From contig CANJPN010000442.1 of assembly GCA_947475855.1 (NCBI GenBank), positions 1-5,563 on the forward strand: a stretch of DNA of 5,563 nucleotides, read 5' to 3'. The notes beneath the pieces are model-generated. The model searched no databases. It had not been told where the DNA came from and saw only the letters and a program-made list of their open reading frames with translations. The DNA is from Bradyrhizobiaceae bacterium (GTDB lineage Bacteria > Pseudomonadota > Alphaproteobacteria > Rhizobiales > Hyphomicrobiaceae). Shown piece after piece: positions 4,835 through 5,563 of the stretch (positions are counted from its first letter, which is position 1; each line of letters starts with the position of its first letter). The position numbers and the translations under genes are program-made.

Positions 4835-5563
4835 TCAGAACTGTACACTCAGCTTTGCGCCGCCGCTGTGATGCGTCGTGGTCTGCCCGAGCTGCCCATC
4901 GTATTGCACGCGCAGGCTGGTGCGCCCGGGAATGATGGCATCCACACCGGCACCGAAATCGCCCGTGATGCGGTCGGTCTTCGATGTCAATGCGATCGGC
5001 GCGGCCCCGGCGGGCGCCCCCACGAACGACGCCGTCGTCACGAAAACGTCGGTGTCGCGGAATGTTGCACCGCCGCGCACGAAGCCGCGATAGACCGCAC
5101 TGCCGAATTGATGCTCGGCGCCGACCTCGATCATCGGCGTTGCTGAAAGAACCGAGGTATCGCTCTTGGCGACCTGCAATGCGACACCCCCGGCCGCATT
5201 CTCCGAATAGCCCTCACGCACGAGGTTCGTTGCAGCGAACTCCACCTGCGGTTTGAGATACCACATGCCCCGGCTTATCAGATACGCGGTCGTGAACCGG
5301 CCGGAGATGAAAGAAGATTCGGACTCGCTGCGTGCAACCGCGCCGAAGTCCGCAAAGGTAACGCGCCTGACATTGTCATGTTGGGCAAAGCCGCCATTGA
5401 CGGAGGCTGCAAACATCCATGGGCCCGGATTGTATTTGAGAACGCCGCCCAGGTGCACGCGTTCGGTCTGGGTCGTTGCGTCGCTCTTCGTTGAAAGATC
5501 CGCCTGCTCGAACCCGATACCGGCGCCGATACGCCAATCCCCGTTGAGCTTCAATTGCGCACC
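4835..5563 (-). CDS. C-terminal beta-barrel domain of an autotransporter (5' end outside window)
   Basis: The frame is open from the right edge to TGA (4835-4837), giving the last 242 residues of a larger protein. The sequence shows amphipathic strands with alternating hydrophobic residues and short polar turns, for example WRIGAGIGFE, WMFAASVNGGFA, MWYLKPQVEFAA and FVRGGATFRD. It ends in LSVQF with a C-terminal Phe, the classical outer-membrane insertion signal read by the BAM complex. This fits the autotransporter beta-domain (type Va secretion, Pfam Autotransporter), which forms the pore that anchors an upstream passenger. The passenger and signal peptide lie beyond the window, so its function cannot be read. 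A TTG at 5552-5554 is simply a Leu codon, not a start. The gene runs in the same direction as the catabolic cluster, 139 bp upstream of it, with no clear terminator between them. Confidence 0.85.
   Translation of the reverse strand, partial: GAQLKLNGDWRIGAGIGFEQADLSTKSDATTQTERVHLGGVLKYNPGPWMFAASVNGGFAQHDNVRRVTFADFGAVARSESESSFISGRFTTAYLISRGMWYLKPQVEFAATNLVREGYSENAAGGVALQVAKSDTSVLSATPMIEVGAEHQFGSAVYRGFVRGGATFRDTDVFVTTASFVGAPAGAAPIALTSKTDRITGDFGAGVDAIIPGRTSLRVQYDGQLGQTTTHHSGGAKLSVQF

Noticed and set aside
4696..4848. Upstream extension of the dioxygenase homologue to a GTG at 4848
   Set aside because: It would overlap the autotransporter stop and add 51 non-family residues; the ATG at 4695 has a strong GGAGGAG site and begins the conserved domain.
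1..5563. CRISPR arrays, tRNA/rRNA genes, insertion sequences or phage genes
   Set aside because: No regularly spaced repeats, RNA-gene signatures, transposase motifs or terminal inverted repeats were seen on either strand.

Overview
The window is GC-rich DNA from a Gram-negative bacterium. The gene types (a Bug-type periplasmic binding protein, an AMI1-like amidase, a LigB-type dioxygenase and an autotransporter beta-barrel) fit an alphaproteobacterium of the Bradyrhizobium/Rhodopseudomonas kind or a similar soil proteobacterium. This placement is an inference from gene content and base composition; no RNA gene or phylogenetic marker is present.

Layout. At the left edge, the end of an unrecognised plus-strand gene with a proline-rich tail stops at 387. 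It converges on a run of minus-strand genes, and the 119-bp gap between them (388-506) holds two perfect hairpins, one just past each stop codon. Read on the minus strand from right to left, the rest is: (a) the C-terminal beta-barrel of an autotransporter that runs off the right edge (4835-5563); (b) a 139-bp gap with a small palindrome; (c) a LigB-family (class III extradiol) dioxygenase homologue (3871-4695); (d) a 203-bp gap with an unusual G-rich leader; (e) a NodB/PuuE-type polysaccharide deacetylase-like hydrolase (2786-3667); (f) an amidase-signature enzyme resembling plant indole-3-acetamide hydrolase AMI1 (1593-2786), whose start overlaps the previous stop; and (g) a secreted Bug/TctC-type solute-binding protein (507-1541), 51 bp further on.

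How they may work together. Genes c-g look like a small catabolic or scavenging unit. The Bug protein would capture a small, probably carboxylated, solute in the periplasm. The amidase and the NodB/PuuE-like hydrolase would cleave C-N bonds, and the LigB homologue would act on an aromatic or related ring. No TctA/TctB-type membrane subunits, regulator or aromatic hydroxylase lie in the window, so the substrate is unknown.

Most notable observations. The dioxygenase homologue keeps all three metal ligands but has Leu where LigB has its catalytic His195. The leader of the deacetylase gene carries six closely spaced G-tracts (a strong G-quadruplex motif), a direct repeat around a -10-like hexamer, and two interleaved complementary segments, one of which covers part of the ribosome binding site. 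Together these suggest a structured regulatory 5' leader.
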